This document shows positions 1 through 11,292 of a stretch of DNA of 64,000 bases, piece after piece. The notes below the pieces were generated by a model. That model searched no databases, was not told the origin of the DNA, and saw only the letters and a program-made list of their open reading frames with translations. Source of the DNA: Pseudoscleropodium purum (Eukaryota > Streptophyta > Bryopsida > Hypnales > Brachytheciaceae); the NCBI GenBank assembly GCA_963969395.1, contig OZ017797.1, positions 33,976,001-34,040,000 of the forward strand, in the 5' to 3' direction. Position numbers and translations under genes: made by a program. Within the stretch, counting starts at the first letter, position 1. Each line of letters begins with the position of its first letter.

Positions 1-22
1 AGATGCTGCCAACTGGTGAAGC

Positions 23-147
23 ATATCAGTGAAAACCATAATGTTACTGATGTGGGAAACGTAAAATACTCATCTTGAAAGAGTATTTTCACTGTGCAGA
101 GAGTTTTGGTTCTCCACATCAGTAGCATGATGATTTTCTAGAGATAT
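23..147 (+). ncRNA. Candidate miRNA-like precursor hairpin, unit 1
   Basis: The segment folds into one long stem-loop. ATATC..GAAAAC at 23-36 pairs with GATTTTC..AGATAT at 132-147, GTTACTGATGTGG at 43-55 pairs with CCACATCAGTAGC at 114-126, and an inner stem AAAATACTC / GAGTATTTT at 63-89 closes the loop. Total length near 125 nt and a stem over 30 bp with few bulges suit a plant microRNA precursor. I recognise no known mature sequence. The minus strand would also fold, so the strand is a guess. It could instead be a palindromic mobile fragment. Confidence 0.5.
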
Positions 148-212
148 AATTATAATCCTTTAATCATCAAAATGTGTTGCAGAAACAGCTCAGAAAGGTC
201 ACCCTGTGAAGC

Positions 213-333
213 ATATCGGTGAAAACCATAATGTTACTGATGTGGGAAACAATACTCATCTTGCAAGAGTATGTTCACTGAGCAGAGAGTTTTAGTTCTC
301 CACATCAGTAGCATGATGAATTTCTGGAGATAT
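213..333 (+). ncRNA. Candidate miRNA-like precursor hairpin, unit 2
   Basis: This is the second copy of the hairpin. The 5' arm (221-250) is identical to unit 1 over about 30 nt, and the 3' arm (296-333) differs by a single substitution near 319. The inner stem is ATACTC / GAGTAT. The terminal loop has several changes relative to unit 1. Arms conserved while the loop drifts is the pattern expected if the stem is under selection. Confidence 0.5.
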
Positions 334-394
334 GTAATCCTCTGATCATCAAAATGTGTTGCAGACACAGCTCAGAAAGGTCACCTCGTGAAGC

Positions 395-498
395 ATATCA
401 GTGAAAACCATAATGTTACTGATGTGGGAAACAATACTCTCCACGCGTCGAGAATTCCAGTTCTCCACATCAGTAGCATGATGATTTTCTGGAGATAT
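395..498 (+). ncRNA. Candidate miRNA-like precursor hairpin, unit 3 (short loop)
   Basis: This is the third copy. The 5' arm and the 3' arm match units 1 and 2, but the middle (about 433-459) is shorter and unrelated in sequence, with CTCT..GAGA pairing at its base. The roughly 104-nt fold is kept despite loop replacement. This is the strongest internal hint that the arms, not the loop, are conserved. Confidence 0.5.
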
Positions 499-2288
499 TA
501 TAATCCTCTTGCTCATCAAGATACATTGCAGCTACTGCCGTTGGATCGTGTTGAAGCGGTAACCTGTTTTCAAGACACCAATTCCATTCAATTTGGTTGA
601 TTATTTTCTCTGCAATCGCCTCTTAGATATATATGAATAACATGTCCTCTTTCAAAATTGAGCGTCATTGTTTTGCTTTTAAAGGTTGAACTAGCGAAAT
701 GAGTAAATCGAAATCTGGATCCAAGTCAGAAATCGTGCACATTTGAAATGCAGGGTGGTGAGGGATCGACCTAAATCAACTCCCCTCTCGGATTATATAT
801 TAGAAGTAAGCTGTACCCAATGTTCGGTTGCACAGTAAGAGTTCTCTTTTTCTTAAGTAGATGGGTTCTAGTGAAAGGATGGAAATCTCAGAGCAAAGTC
901 TCAAATTATTCTCTCATGCAGTGAAAGAGCTGGAAAATCAAGGTCCCTACTTAAGTGTATTTTTTCCATTATGAGCTATAATTTTACGTTCACTTCTTCA
1001 CAAACAAAAAGACTCAATATACTCCGTTTCCTAGAAACCCTGTTCTTAACGACATTTGCCGGTTGGTAAAAAGGTTCTGCTCATCTGTGGGCATGATCCT
1101 GATCCTGAAGTGCACAGGTTTGTTCCACATAATTATGATTATTTTACAATGACTTTAAAGCTTCTGATCGACAAATTACATCAAAGTTCCATCTTCTGCT
1201 GCTTGCAGACGTGATCCATTATGCCACGATCCAGTCACAAATAGCAGTCACGAAGGATCATTCTGGAAGCAAATGATAAATAACAAATAGCACATTAGCT
1301 AATTAATAAACAAGGACGATTCCAGAAGTAAGGCTTACGTCCATGTTCACATGGCAACGAGAATTGACGCACAAAACGTAAGCATATGGAATCTTCCAAA
1401 GCACCAATAATGTGACAGTCAAGTGTACGAAGCTCTAGTTTTGTACGTGTGCACATCTGCGATTCCAGATAGGGTTTAGGGAAAGTACAAATTTTTCTGA
1501 AATTTCGCCATTTTATCGAATATGGGAGTACGTCTTTCACCTCACTCCAACAGTAGACACAGCATCAAGTCATCACAGCAGCTTACTTTAGTTTAGACTG
1601 ACTTGTCAACGTACGTACGTCCAAGAGACACAGGAACCCATAGCTGAAGTCAACCGACAGTGTTACGAAAACCTCTAGCAAAGGAGTGTTGTAATATAAT
1701 ATGAGGACCTTGATTGCGAAGAAAATATCGCAATTTTGAACTGGCGTAGGATCTGATGGCGAAGGATTCTTCCATGACGTCTCTGTTTCGAAATTAGCGG
1801 AAGGTTTGAGAAATTCCTCCAATTTGATACTCATGCCCATGCTATGTCCTTCGAGTTCTTTTGCCGGAGTACGTACACCAAGATACACCAAGACATTGGT
1901 CTACCAAACAGTCCATGATCCGAATTTCTTTCTATCCCTCAATTTTGGATTCAATTGCAATTCAGAAAATCTGAGTGATACTGCTGACGGGGTCAAATTC
2001 ATTATTCAGGCAAATTTCAGTTTGCCCAAACGTCACAGGCAAGTGCTGAAAGTTTGAACTTTCAAATGCTCGGGTGGGTTTTTAAATTTCCATCAGTGAA
2101 ACCCAAATCCTCTGTCAGGTCCTGCTGGGAGGCCTGAACACTACGATTCTTCCTAATTGACAATGCTGAACAATTGATTTCAATCTCGTATTGAATTCAT
2201 TTACTGTAGAAGCAGCACGTTGCAATACCACAAACATCTCTGCATGAAAATCTCTGTGTGTAGATAACACAAGTAGAAAACATAGCCA
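499..2288. other. Non-coding flank of the hairpin array
   Basis: Apart from the possible exons at 861-1117, I see no open frame longer than about 100 codons and no protein family. Base composition is close to balanced, more so than the deserts further right, so this could be transcribed flank of a primary microRNA transcript or decayed genic DNA. Confidence 0.3.
861..1117 (+). other. Possible pair of decayed exons, unrecognised
   Basis: An ATG at 861 opens 27 good-looking codons (starting MGSSERMEISEQ, amphipathic) up to a donor-like AAG|GTCCCT at 943. A second stretch at 1035-1117 sits between a TTTCCTAG acceptor and an ACAG|GTTTGT donor and can be read as NPVLNDICRLVKRF. The phases of the two pieces do not match: the first ends in phase 1 and the second needs phase 2. 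This is therefore either a broken gene or coincidence. I do not recognise a family. Confidence 0.18.
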
Positions 2289-2361
2289 AGTGGACCAAGC
2301 TTCAAGCCACCCACACTTCTGACAAGTGACACCAAGTGTGGGTCTTGAAGCTTGGTCCACT
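2289..2361. repeat. Near-perfect 73-nt hairpin
   Basis: AGTGGACCAAGCTTCAAG at 2289-2306 is the exact reverse complement of CTTGAAGCTTGGTCCACT at 2344-2361 (18 bp). Inside it ACCCACACTT pairs with AAGTGTGGGT (10 bp), leaving a loop of about 14 nt. It could be a young inverted-repeat small-RNA locus or the ends of a tiny palindromic element. No similarity to the array at 18-560. Confidence 0.8.
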
Positions 2362-5300
2362 CAAAAGCTTTAAACGTATGTATGAGCCTATCCTATGTAA
2401 AATAAATTTACCCTTCAAGGGTTTTGAAGACAATTTTGGCATTTAAGGTAACAGGTTCAGAAATCGCCCACCTAAAAGCTGAAACTAAATTTTGGAGAAG
2501 TGAAACGTCTTGAAATATTTTTCAGTAAATTTTCCTTGAAAGACAAGAGGAATTGGCATCTAACCCAAGTTGTTTCATGTTTTTTAGAGCGTTCTGAAAT
2601 TAGTTATGGAATTTTGAAGTTGAAGTAGCATAGGGCTCTAAAATCGCCCACCCCCTAAAATGTACAGTACAGTATAATAGAAAATACATTTGCATGGCAA
2701 ATTGACCAAATTTGAACCATTGTCTAAATATTTGACTACCCAATAGAACATTGGACAAGTTTAGGACAACATTCATCTCATCAATAGCATCAATAATGGA
2801 CTATAATTAAATTATGAATCGTAGGAATAAAAGTACTAGTGTATTATAAAATCCAAAACCATGTACATTTAAATTTAAACTATACTACTATTTGATAAGT
2901 GACATTAGTCACATAACAATAGATTATTTAAGCCTTCCCTATTTAAAAGAACCTCTACCATAAATGTAGGTCAATTTTAGCACCTTAATGTCAAAAGAAT
3001 TTAATTTTTGCACTTCAACAATTTGGTAGCTTAATCCAAGTTCTTGGGCTTTTTGCAAGTCAATGTTCCTAATTCTTTAACATTCCTCTTTGTGGGCCAT
3101 AATGTTTCAGCGTCGTTGTTCCTCTTTGCAGCAATGTTTAGGGATGATTTTTCTCCTTTTTACTTTCTTCTTGATGATCTATGATGTTGCTAATTTTTTT
3201 TCCACCCTTTTCAATGCTCTACTCCTTGCAATATAACTCCTTGCCTTTAGGTATTCTACAATCGCTCTTCTATTTTTGTAGACCCTACTTCTCCATAACT
3301 TCAAAGTCCTTCTTTGAGGTGCTTGTTTAAAATATACTAGTAGTTCCACTTCTACTGTTTTTCAAAATTGAGAAGTAATTTGAAGGTTAATACAAACAAT
3401 GAGTAGCAAATATGCTGCAATTATGAGTTTGAAGTTTAGGTGTAGACATTGTATGCTCTTAAGAAAATTGTATGCTAAAAGTTGATATTTTTTGAAAGCA
3501 TTGTAAGTGTTCTTTGTAAACTTGTCAAGATTTGTCACTTGTAAATGCAATTAGGCTAACGCTAGAAAGTGTAGGTGTAAATCAAAGAGAATCTTGCCAA
3601 ATTTTTTTGTTTAAAAAAAAACTCAAGTTTGTAGAGAATTCAAATTGTTATGAAAAAGATGAATTAGATGAAGAGGAGCTTGAAGGCATATTAGAAAAGT
3701 CATATATTAAATTTGCAGTTGGAGGTTGTGGAATTCTAAGGGACTCTTGCAAATATATATTGAACAATCCTTTATTTTTCTACAGTTTTGAAGTTTTTTC
3801 AAGGGCTTAGGTTTAAGCAACAAAAGTAGATGCGTTTGTTATTATAAAGTACAATGATGCTTAAGGTTGTGAATGCCACCAACTTCTTTTTCAAAGTGGA
3901 ATTGCTAATCATTGATTACTTTAAATGTAATCATGTATTATATTTTCTCAATTTTAAGTTTTGGAGTGCAAATCCTTCCAAAACAATGCAAATTTTTTCA
4001 ACACAATGCAATTACCTTCAAATACAACAATTGAAATCAAGTTCATCAAGGCCAACAATACATAGTGGAAACATGTTCAGTTCAACCCATGTATGATGTA
4101 AACAAGCTCTAAGCAACATATTTGGTTGCAAGTTGTGCTAATACCTAACTTCAATTCAACTTCATTTGATTCTCTTACTAAAGCCTGTGCATAATTTTCT
4201 AGATTTATGTAAAGAAATTCATAAATCTTTAATTTCTATTTTCCTTGTTTGACAAATCAATGACAATGTGTTGACAAAGTTGAACATGATGTTGTATGGT
4301 TGATAGAGGGTAAACATAATTTGTCTTTTTTTCCCTTTTTTAGTCCAAAATAATTGAGAAGGAGAATATCATAATCATTGCAACTTCAAGTATCAATGGT
4401 GCAAATAAGGTCACACCTTCTTTGCCTTGAGCCATAACTTCCCTAAATGAGGATTTTGTGGATAGATTTTTAGGCCAAAGTTCGTCAACCTTAGGACCAC
4501 TTTACACTATGACCATCAAAGTTGAGAGGCCATGGGATTGAGACCAAACTTGTTGAGGGTCCCAAAAAATGGGTAATAAATAGGCAAATTTGACAACCTC
4601 TTGACTATAGTTTGAATCTTTATAGTTTGGCCAATCCAAACTTCCTTTGAAAGTCCATCACCAAGTGGGCATTTTTTTGCTATGTAGGTATTTTGGAGGG
4701 TGACAATTTTTGGGTTGTGCCTTTAGTATAAAGGCTTTAGAGATTAAACTCTTGGTTTTTTGAAATGTGATTTGTGGGAAGCCATAGACTCTTGACCTTT
4801 AGCCATAATGTGAAGACTTGGCACTTACACTTCACTTGTTCAAGTGACTTTCAAATGTTGCACAAATATATAATTATATCAAGTTACTATGATGAAAGTC
4901 AAAATGGGCACATGTGTTGAATTTATGCTTGAAAGTCAATCAATGTGCTTGATATACGTCTTGAGGAAGCTCACCTAATCTAATTTTTTTAGACAAATGA
5001 AATGGAATGGCTTTGTACCCAAACAAATCTTGGCTTTGCCTCTCTAGATCTCAACAACTATGGGTGAAGGTTAGGCTATAGTGGCACAAACAACATTTTT
5101 TTGAACCAAAAATTTGTTGAAAACGAGAAGTGTTTTTTTGTAAATGAGATTTCTATACATAGATGTTTACTATTTTGACTAAGATACTCTAAATTGGAGT
5201 TATTGACCAATAGACTTCTACCATCTTCCTATTCTATTTTCCTTCGATTGTGTTCAAGTAAATTTGTACAAATTGGTGCAATATTGACAGAGCATGATTG

Positions 5301-6461
5301 TCTATTGCAAAGGGTTTTCACTCCATGATTGTAATTGGTTTTGTCTCCTTCTATTTTTTTTCATTGGTTTGATTGTCTTGCCAAATTATTTCTGTAAATT
5401 GTCTTTACTTTTAGAAGGAGTCAATCCTTATGTTGATTAATTATTATTTTTTAAGCAAATGAAATAGACTCCCATTGCAAAGGGCTAAGTACCAAGTGGG
5501 CAACTACAAGTGGCTTATTAAAAAACAAAACGGACCACAATTATTATGTTGAATACATATTTATTCATCCAAAGCTATTGCAATTGAACTTTTGACATAG
5601 GAAAGTTTCCGACTGATCTAAGACTTCGCAATTACTTTTACATCTTATTAAGTGAGGATGAAGGTTTTGTCATGTAGAGAGTAGGACTTGGATTTTTTAG
5701 TAACAATAAGGATTTCAATTTTGATGTCTATTTATTGCGGATTTTACAAGCATTGTGATGGCTACCAAGCAACTTTCTTTGATAGGGTTTTTAAATCCAT
5801 AAATGAAAAAGAAAAGAATATATCCTATTTCAAAAAAGTACTAAAATCCTCCAAGTGTAAGAGCTTCCTCTAATTTTCAACAACAATCTTGCTTTCAACC
5901 ATCTCAAAAGAGTACTTGGAAGGCCTCAAAAAATTCTCCCTCAATTCAGTCTTCTAAACTCTTCAATGCAAGTTAGTTCAATATTTGGTCTTCTACCATC
6001 GTTACCTTCTTCTAGACAAAATATGACAATAAAGAGGGGTTCCTATATGAATTGGTTTGATGAAGAAAAATGGCTTCTACTCGAACTCTTGAAGTAGTGG
6101 CGAAAAAACACTAAATCTTATTAGCAGCATTGCACTATTTGAAAATGGCTCACAAGTCAATTAATACACTTGTACATTCATCAAGTTATATTTATATCCA
6201 AGTATGTACTCATTCTTTCTTTCATGTGACATTTGGAAAATTTTCAAATAGAACTTTCAACCAATTTAATCTTGTGCAATTTTGGCATGTTTTTGTTGTA
6301 CAAAAAAAATTGGAACTAATTCAAGTCCCTTTGACAAACTTGCTTGTAGTAGTTTGTACATTTGATTTACTTTAGACAGGAAATTAAAACCAAAATGTGT
6401 TCCACATGTTCAAAGAAACAAGCAATTCACCCCATCAACTCTTTGAGATGGACCACTTGTA
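2362..6461. other. AT-rich intergenic desert
   Basis: No gene is recognised. Short reading frames exist (for example 3532-3810, rich in D and E in its middle) but lack any recognisable domain and have ordinary desert base composition. The phrase AAATCGCCCAC occurs twice (2461 and 2640) as a short direct repeat. Confidence 0.4.
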
Positions 6462-6740
6462 TCTAGACCTAATTTGGTACAAGAATTGTGTCAATTACTT
6501 TTGGCAATGAGAAATGCACGCCAACAATCTTTGAATATTGGGATTGTGCAACCAATCATTTTGGATTTCATCATTGCTTGTAGAAGGGATTGTTTGGATC
6601 ATGGATTTCATTTTAATATGATGGAAAACCATTGGTCAAACTTGGAAACATGTCAAGAATTTGTAAAATGCATTCTTGTTCCATATTTTGAAGACATTGT
6701 AAGTAAAATGTCATTTCCAAAGAGCCAAAAAATGATTTAG
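6462..6740 (+). pseudogene. Pogo-like (DDE_1) transposase remnant
   Basis: About 90 codons read through two recognisable pieces of a pogo/jerky-type transposase. The first (LCQLLLAMRNARQQSLNIG.. to DCLDHGFHFN) resembles the N-terminal DNA-binding region of this group. The second contains NHWSNLETCQEFVKCILVPY, the usual HWSN-E-T...ILxPY block between the first two catalytic acids, followed by FPKSQKMI where the family has LPxxQKxLxIxD. The centre holding the first catalytic Asp is missing, and the frame stops where the second Asp would be. The two pieces are joined by an internal deletion. The family call rests on remembered motif order, not on a search. Confidence 0.45.
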
Positions 6741-7282
6741 CTAATTGATTATGCCACATTTAACTACTTTTGGACTATTCATTGAATTCTAGACAAAAGA
6801 TTGTGGGATCACCTAATCACAGGATCAAGAGATCCCACTATGTTTGTGTAGGTTTTTAGATGTTTTGCATAGATTTTCCATTGTTTTGCATTATTTCCTC
6901 ACAATAATGATAATTTTTTCTCATAATGACCATTATTAATTTTGGAATTTCAAAAGTTCAAAAGTAGTTAATTGTGGCATGATTTTTAATTTGTGCACAA
7001 ATTGAAAGCATTTTTCAATGGATGAAGAAAGAATATCCATATATTTGTGTCCTTTATATATTGGCAAACTACGCATCAAAATCCTGGGTATGCAATTCCT
7101 ATATTATATACAGGGGTCAACAGCATTAAAATGGCTTAGAAGATGGCTTTTGTAAAAATTATATGGAATTAAAATGACCAAAAAGTTGGGTGAAGACCAA
7201 ATTAAATTTAATAGTTGTAAAAAATGTTGGGTTGCATATTTATTAAAAAAAACTTTACAATTTGTACAAAGAATTGAAACAC

Positions 7283-7530
7283 CTATTTTGTTAATTTTGT
7301 AGACCGCCTAATGGGGGTATTAGAAGTAGATGTCAAAATAGCATTTGATGATACTATAGGGGCCTTTTGAGGTCTTCCTCTTTTGGGAGGAGTTGTGGCA
7401 ATTTTAGATGTACCACATTCTTTCTCCTTATTTCTAACTCCACTATATAAGCCTCTATGCTTCATCTCACAATCCACATGTTTGTCCAAGGCATCAAAAT
7501 CTTCTACAACTGATGTATAAACATCCTTAT
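7283..7530 (-). pseudogene. Last exon with AT-hook-like motif
   Basis: Acceptor TTGTTGATGCAG precedes DKDVYTSVVEDFDALDKHVD, joined in phase 1 to the main exon. The frame stays open to a TAA at 7283. TPPKRGRPQKAP near the end is an AT-hook-like motif (core GRP flanked by basic residues), which would bind the minor groove of AT-rich DNA. No premature stop is seen in this exon. Confidence 0.5.
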
Positions 7531-7603
7531 CTGCATCAACAACTATTGTAATAATACATACAACACTCCAAGCTAATGAAGTCACATTCAACTCCTTCAT
7601 AAC

Positions 7604-10600
7604 CTCCATATGTGTATTGCAATCTTGCAATGTGCTTGTAATACTTTGGCAATATACTAATTTTTTCATCAGAAAGTGACACACTTCGTATATAATCTAT
7701 TTGAGCTCCTTTTTCTCCAACAACCTTGACTATTTTCTGCATCCTTCCAATGTGCCACACCAATTTCCCCTTCCCTTCATCAAATAAAAGCCCCACATCA
7801 TCAAATAATCCAACATGCACTTGATCATCATCATACACATAAGCATCTGAATCTGTACTTTTATACCTTACATGCCTCAATCTATCTAAAGGCAATTTAT
7901 CATGAGAATGTATGTTCAATTCAGAAATTAACCTCATTTTATACACTTGACCTTTACATGGTACTTCAATTGTAGAAGAGTATTTCAAAATATTCTTTGA
8001 GCCTTCACTCAAAAATCTACTATCTATACCATCACTTTGTTCATCATGTAACAACGTTGATTGTAAAACTACTAAGGCTTCTCTAAGAGGTCCATCACCA
8101 ATAATATGATTGTTAGTTTTCTCTATACAATTTTTATGTGTATTATGAGCTAATGATTCATGACTGAAAGAAGGAAGACAAGGATCAATCCACTTCCCTA
8201 ATGTTTGAAGTACTTCTTTCATAGCAGCCCTCTCAGCCCTATTTTGTGCCATAATAGTGCCTTCATACCAAGCTTTTTTAAGATTCTCATTAGTCAGTGA
8301 AGCATAATCACACAAGTTAGAACTTGCCACTTGAGCATTTGATAACCACCATATATTCTTTTTTCATCGAGATTCAACAAATGATATTCCATCATTAGAA
8401 TGTTTGATTTACTTAGTTCTACCAATATAAGAGCATCTTTCAATAGCTTCTCCAACAGAAAATGTATGTTTGATCTTTACTTGTTGCCCAAGGAGGGAAA
8501 AAAAGTCCTCACAACAATTTGAACCAATGTTATCTAATGGGCATGACAAATGAGGGTAGTTATTTCTCATCATTCTAACATAATGAACAGCAGCATGACA
8601 AGATATGAGGCAAGCAGTGCGAGTTTCTTTACTCATCCAATTCCCCCTACTTGTATGATCATGCTTTTGATGGAGAATGTATTATGTTCCATAATAAAGC
8701 ATATGAGTGACAAATGAAGCAAGCATTACCTTCTCATACATTGTTCCATGTCCCTAGAAAATCTCTAAGAATGCCCATAACACTTCTAAGTGAATGATTG
8801 TGCCTAATACACATTCCTTCCTAAAGACTCCTTTTACAACTATTCCTGCATGTAATTTTTCTAAATATGCTCTAACTTGAGGAAATGAAATACATTGTAC
8901 AATTGGATAGTTTTGTTGGTCCTTTACATTTATATCTTCATCCAACAAACCATACTCATCTCTAATAAACAACTCAATGATCAGTTGTAAATGGTTTCTG
9001 TGAGCCAAAAAATGACCCCAAAATATTGTCCTTTAAGGACTCAACAAAGGGTTCTAAAGTTTCTTACCCACATGTATTTGATCTTATACCATGATTAATG
9101 GATGTTCATCAACAACCTCTGACTTCATCAAGAAGCCATTTGCATTTAGTCCAAATGTACCCTTATGAATGCTCTCCAACATCAATTTTCTCCTCCTTGC
9201 ATCACCATCACTTGCATGCCCCCTAAGAGGACCAACAACCACCTCTAGATGCTTCTTGTGCAAAGATGCAACACATGTCCATTGCAACTTAACCTAGCTA
9301 GCATCAAAATTCTTATATGTGGTTAATATTCCATAGATCAATCTAGACATTGCTTTCACCAAGGAATTAGCCACTAAAACATGACACATGTTGCCAACCT
9401 CCAAACTTGAAAAAGCATCTGTAATTGATTCAAAGCTAGCAGCTGATGGTTTAGAATCAAATGAATATTTATGAGGAGTTTCAAAAGAAGCTTTGGTTCC
9501 ACAAAAACCATCTATAAAGTCATTGGGCCTATTCAAAGTTGCTAATGCAACACATGTAGTTTCATCTTTAGAGCATTCAAAAGGAATAGGACTTGAAATT
9601 TCAAGTTTGGCTTTGTACTTTGTTAGTATTGATGACAAGTGAATAAACGTATCTTCATTTAGACCAATTGTATACAAAAATCCCTCACTTTTATATATCT
9701 TTTGGCTAGTATTTATTATTGTCCCTAATAAATTAGAAGAAAGAAAATTATGAGTGTAAGCCCTACCAAAATTGTGTACTACTTCAAATAATTTCACAAT
9801 ATTTGGGCGGTACCTCTTTCCATGACCATCCCCACCATATTTGTGAACAGATTGCAAATTGGAGGTTGTATTAAACAAAAGGTTATATAAAGTGGACCTT
9901 TTTTGAAAAGCTCCAGAATTTGCAACCTTCCTAAAAAGCTCTGGTATTTCAAGGAATGAGCCTTCAATCAAAGTAGTCTTTAATTTATGCTGAAGATATT
10001 GATTAGCTATAGTTGCTCTAGTCAAAGCTAAATTCAATATAAAAACTTGGCCACTACATGCATTAGCTCTCTTTTTCCACTCTCTAGTTGAGGTGACCAA
10101 TTCCTCATGTTGAAGATAATCAAAAGGTATACCCTACTACATAGATTTTTCTCCTCTAGAAACTACTACATGACTTGAATGCCAAGTTCTTTTTTTGAAG
10201 TCATCTAATTTTGGAATTAAGGGGTATATATTACAAAACATGATAGAACAATCAACATGCCTAAATGTCCCTTTAATGTAGAGAGTTTCATTATTTTTCA
10301 CGATACATTGAGAACAATGTGGGTCAAAATACTATAATGTTCCAACATGAGGATCATTTAGTAATAATCTACAATCTACCACCTCATTCATTATAACTAA
10401 TGACTTTTTGTAAAATCCATAACAAACATTTTTTGAAATATAACTCAATAACAAATGCTGTGGAATATCAATGGGATTAGGAATAAAAGATGGAAGATAC
10501 ACATCTAATCCTAATCTGACTTCCTTTGCTAAAGAGGTAGCAATGGTAAGTTCTCTACCTCCTCCACCAACAACACCCTTGTTTTTTGTTGATTGTATGT

Positions 10601-10724
10601 ATATTGTTCCTTTCATATGAACACCAATTGTATCCCCTTGCCCAAACTTTCCCTTGTAGTCACATATTGTGCATCTCCAATTATTGTCATCAATCATTAC
10701 ACTCCTTGGGATATAACCACAAAT
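7604..10724 (-). pseudogene. Main exon: transposase-like core, 11 in-frame stops and no frameshift
   Basis: This exon of 3121 nt (phase 0 in, phase 1 out) reads in a single frame throughout. In-frame stops are at 10332, 10137, 10134, 9294, 9084, 9054, 9033, 8754, 8682, 8409 and 8364 (left base of each): six TAG, four TAA, one TGA. Between them the protein is coherent: a WRCTICDYKGKF finger-like start, a Cys/His segment after 10332, a DET motif with a downstream D..GF near 9.5 kb, SDGDARRRKLM near 9.2 kb, CCEDFFSLLGQ near 8.5 kb, and a basic/acidic C-terminal region. Every stop is one C-to-T change away from CAA, CAG or CGA. Confidence 0.6.
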
Positions 10725-10797
10725 CTTCATTAAAATCATACATATATATAAAATGAAATAAACTATATCTAATATGAAGGAATATGATATAGTTAAC

Positions 10798-11211
10798 TTC
10801 TAAAGTATGCTTCACTATCCAAGATCTCCTCTTCAATTCTATAAGTTCAATAGCTGTAGTAGCTTTCAACTTAAACTTAGTCACTCTTCTTTGTGACATC
10901 AAAGCCATTTCATGCTTTGATTTGTCACTAGGGACTCTATGTTTAAGAGATAATTTGGGTTAGAGATGAATCTCAAAGTTAGACAAGTTAAATGACTTCC
11001 CTAGATTAATACACATCTCCTTTTGACAAGGATCACACCAAATGATCCAAGTTGATAAACCCTTTTTTACATCCTTAGAAAGACATGGAACAAACCTACC
11101 AAAGTCACATTCAAGATACTTCTTCACTAATAATTCCCAATTCTTCTAGAGCTTCTAAGGTATGCCAACCATATCAACCTCCAAGCTGTCACTAACATCC
11201 ATGTCAACAAC
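10798..11211 (-). pseudogene. Second exon: CDPC motif and basic stretch
   Basis: The exon begins after a TTTTAG acceptor and ends at GAA|GTTAAC in phase 0 (138 codons). Readable content includes VDMDVSDSLEVDMVGIP, a STWIIWCDPCQKEMCINLG segment that looks metal-binding, and a basic stretch (SQRRVTKFKLK). Three in-frame stops (two TAG, one TAA) lie where Gln or another residue would fit. Frame is otherwise intact. Confidence 0.5.
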
Positions 11212-11292
11212 CTAAAAGTTATGTCACCCATAAGAAACTCCAATTTAACCTTGGCTGAAAGAAATGGAGTACCACTAATATTAGATAGACCA

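Larger units (their letters stand above)
18..560. repeat. Tandem array of three ~185-bp units, each with a long hairpin
   Basis: Three head-to-tail units begin near 18, 208 and 390 (periods 190 and 182). Each carries a 5' arm containing GTTACTGATGTGG and a 3' arm containing CCACATCAGTAGC, which are reverse complements apart from a G:U-type change. The arms are almost identical in all three units, while the segment between them differs in length and sequence (about 47, 44 and 28 nt). The spacer between hairpins (AGCTCAGAAAGGTCACC) is also repeated. Short reading frames across the array look incidental. Confidence 0.9.

Noticed and set aside
18..560. CRISPR-like array or box C/D snoRNA cluster
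   Set aside because: Repeats are too long and too few for CRISPR, and the host is a plant. ATGATGA and CTGA box-like words occur but are not paired with terminal stems in all units, whereas the long hairpin is present in all three.
7604..10724. Assignment to the KDZ transposase group
   Set aside because: A Cys-rich N-terminus recalls KDZ elements, but their diagnostic motifs were not seen in the core.
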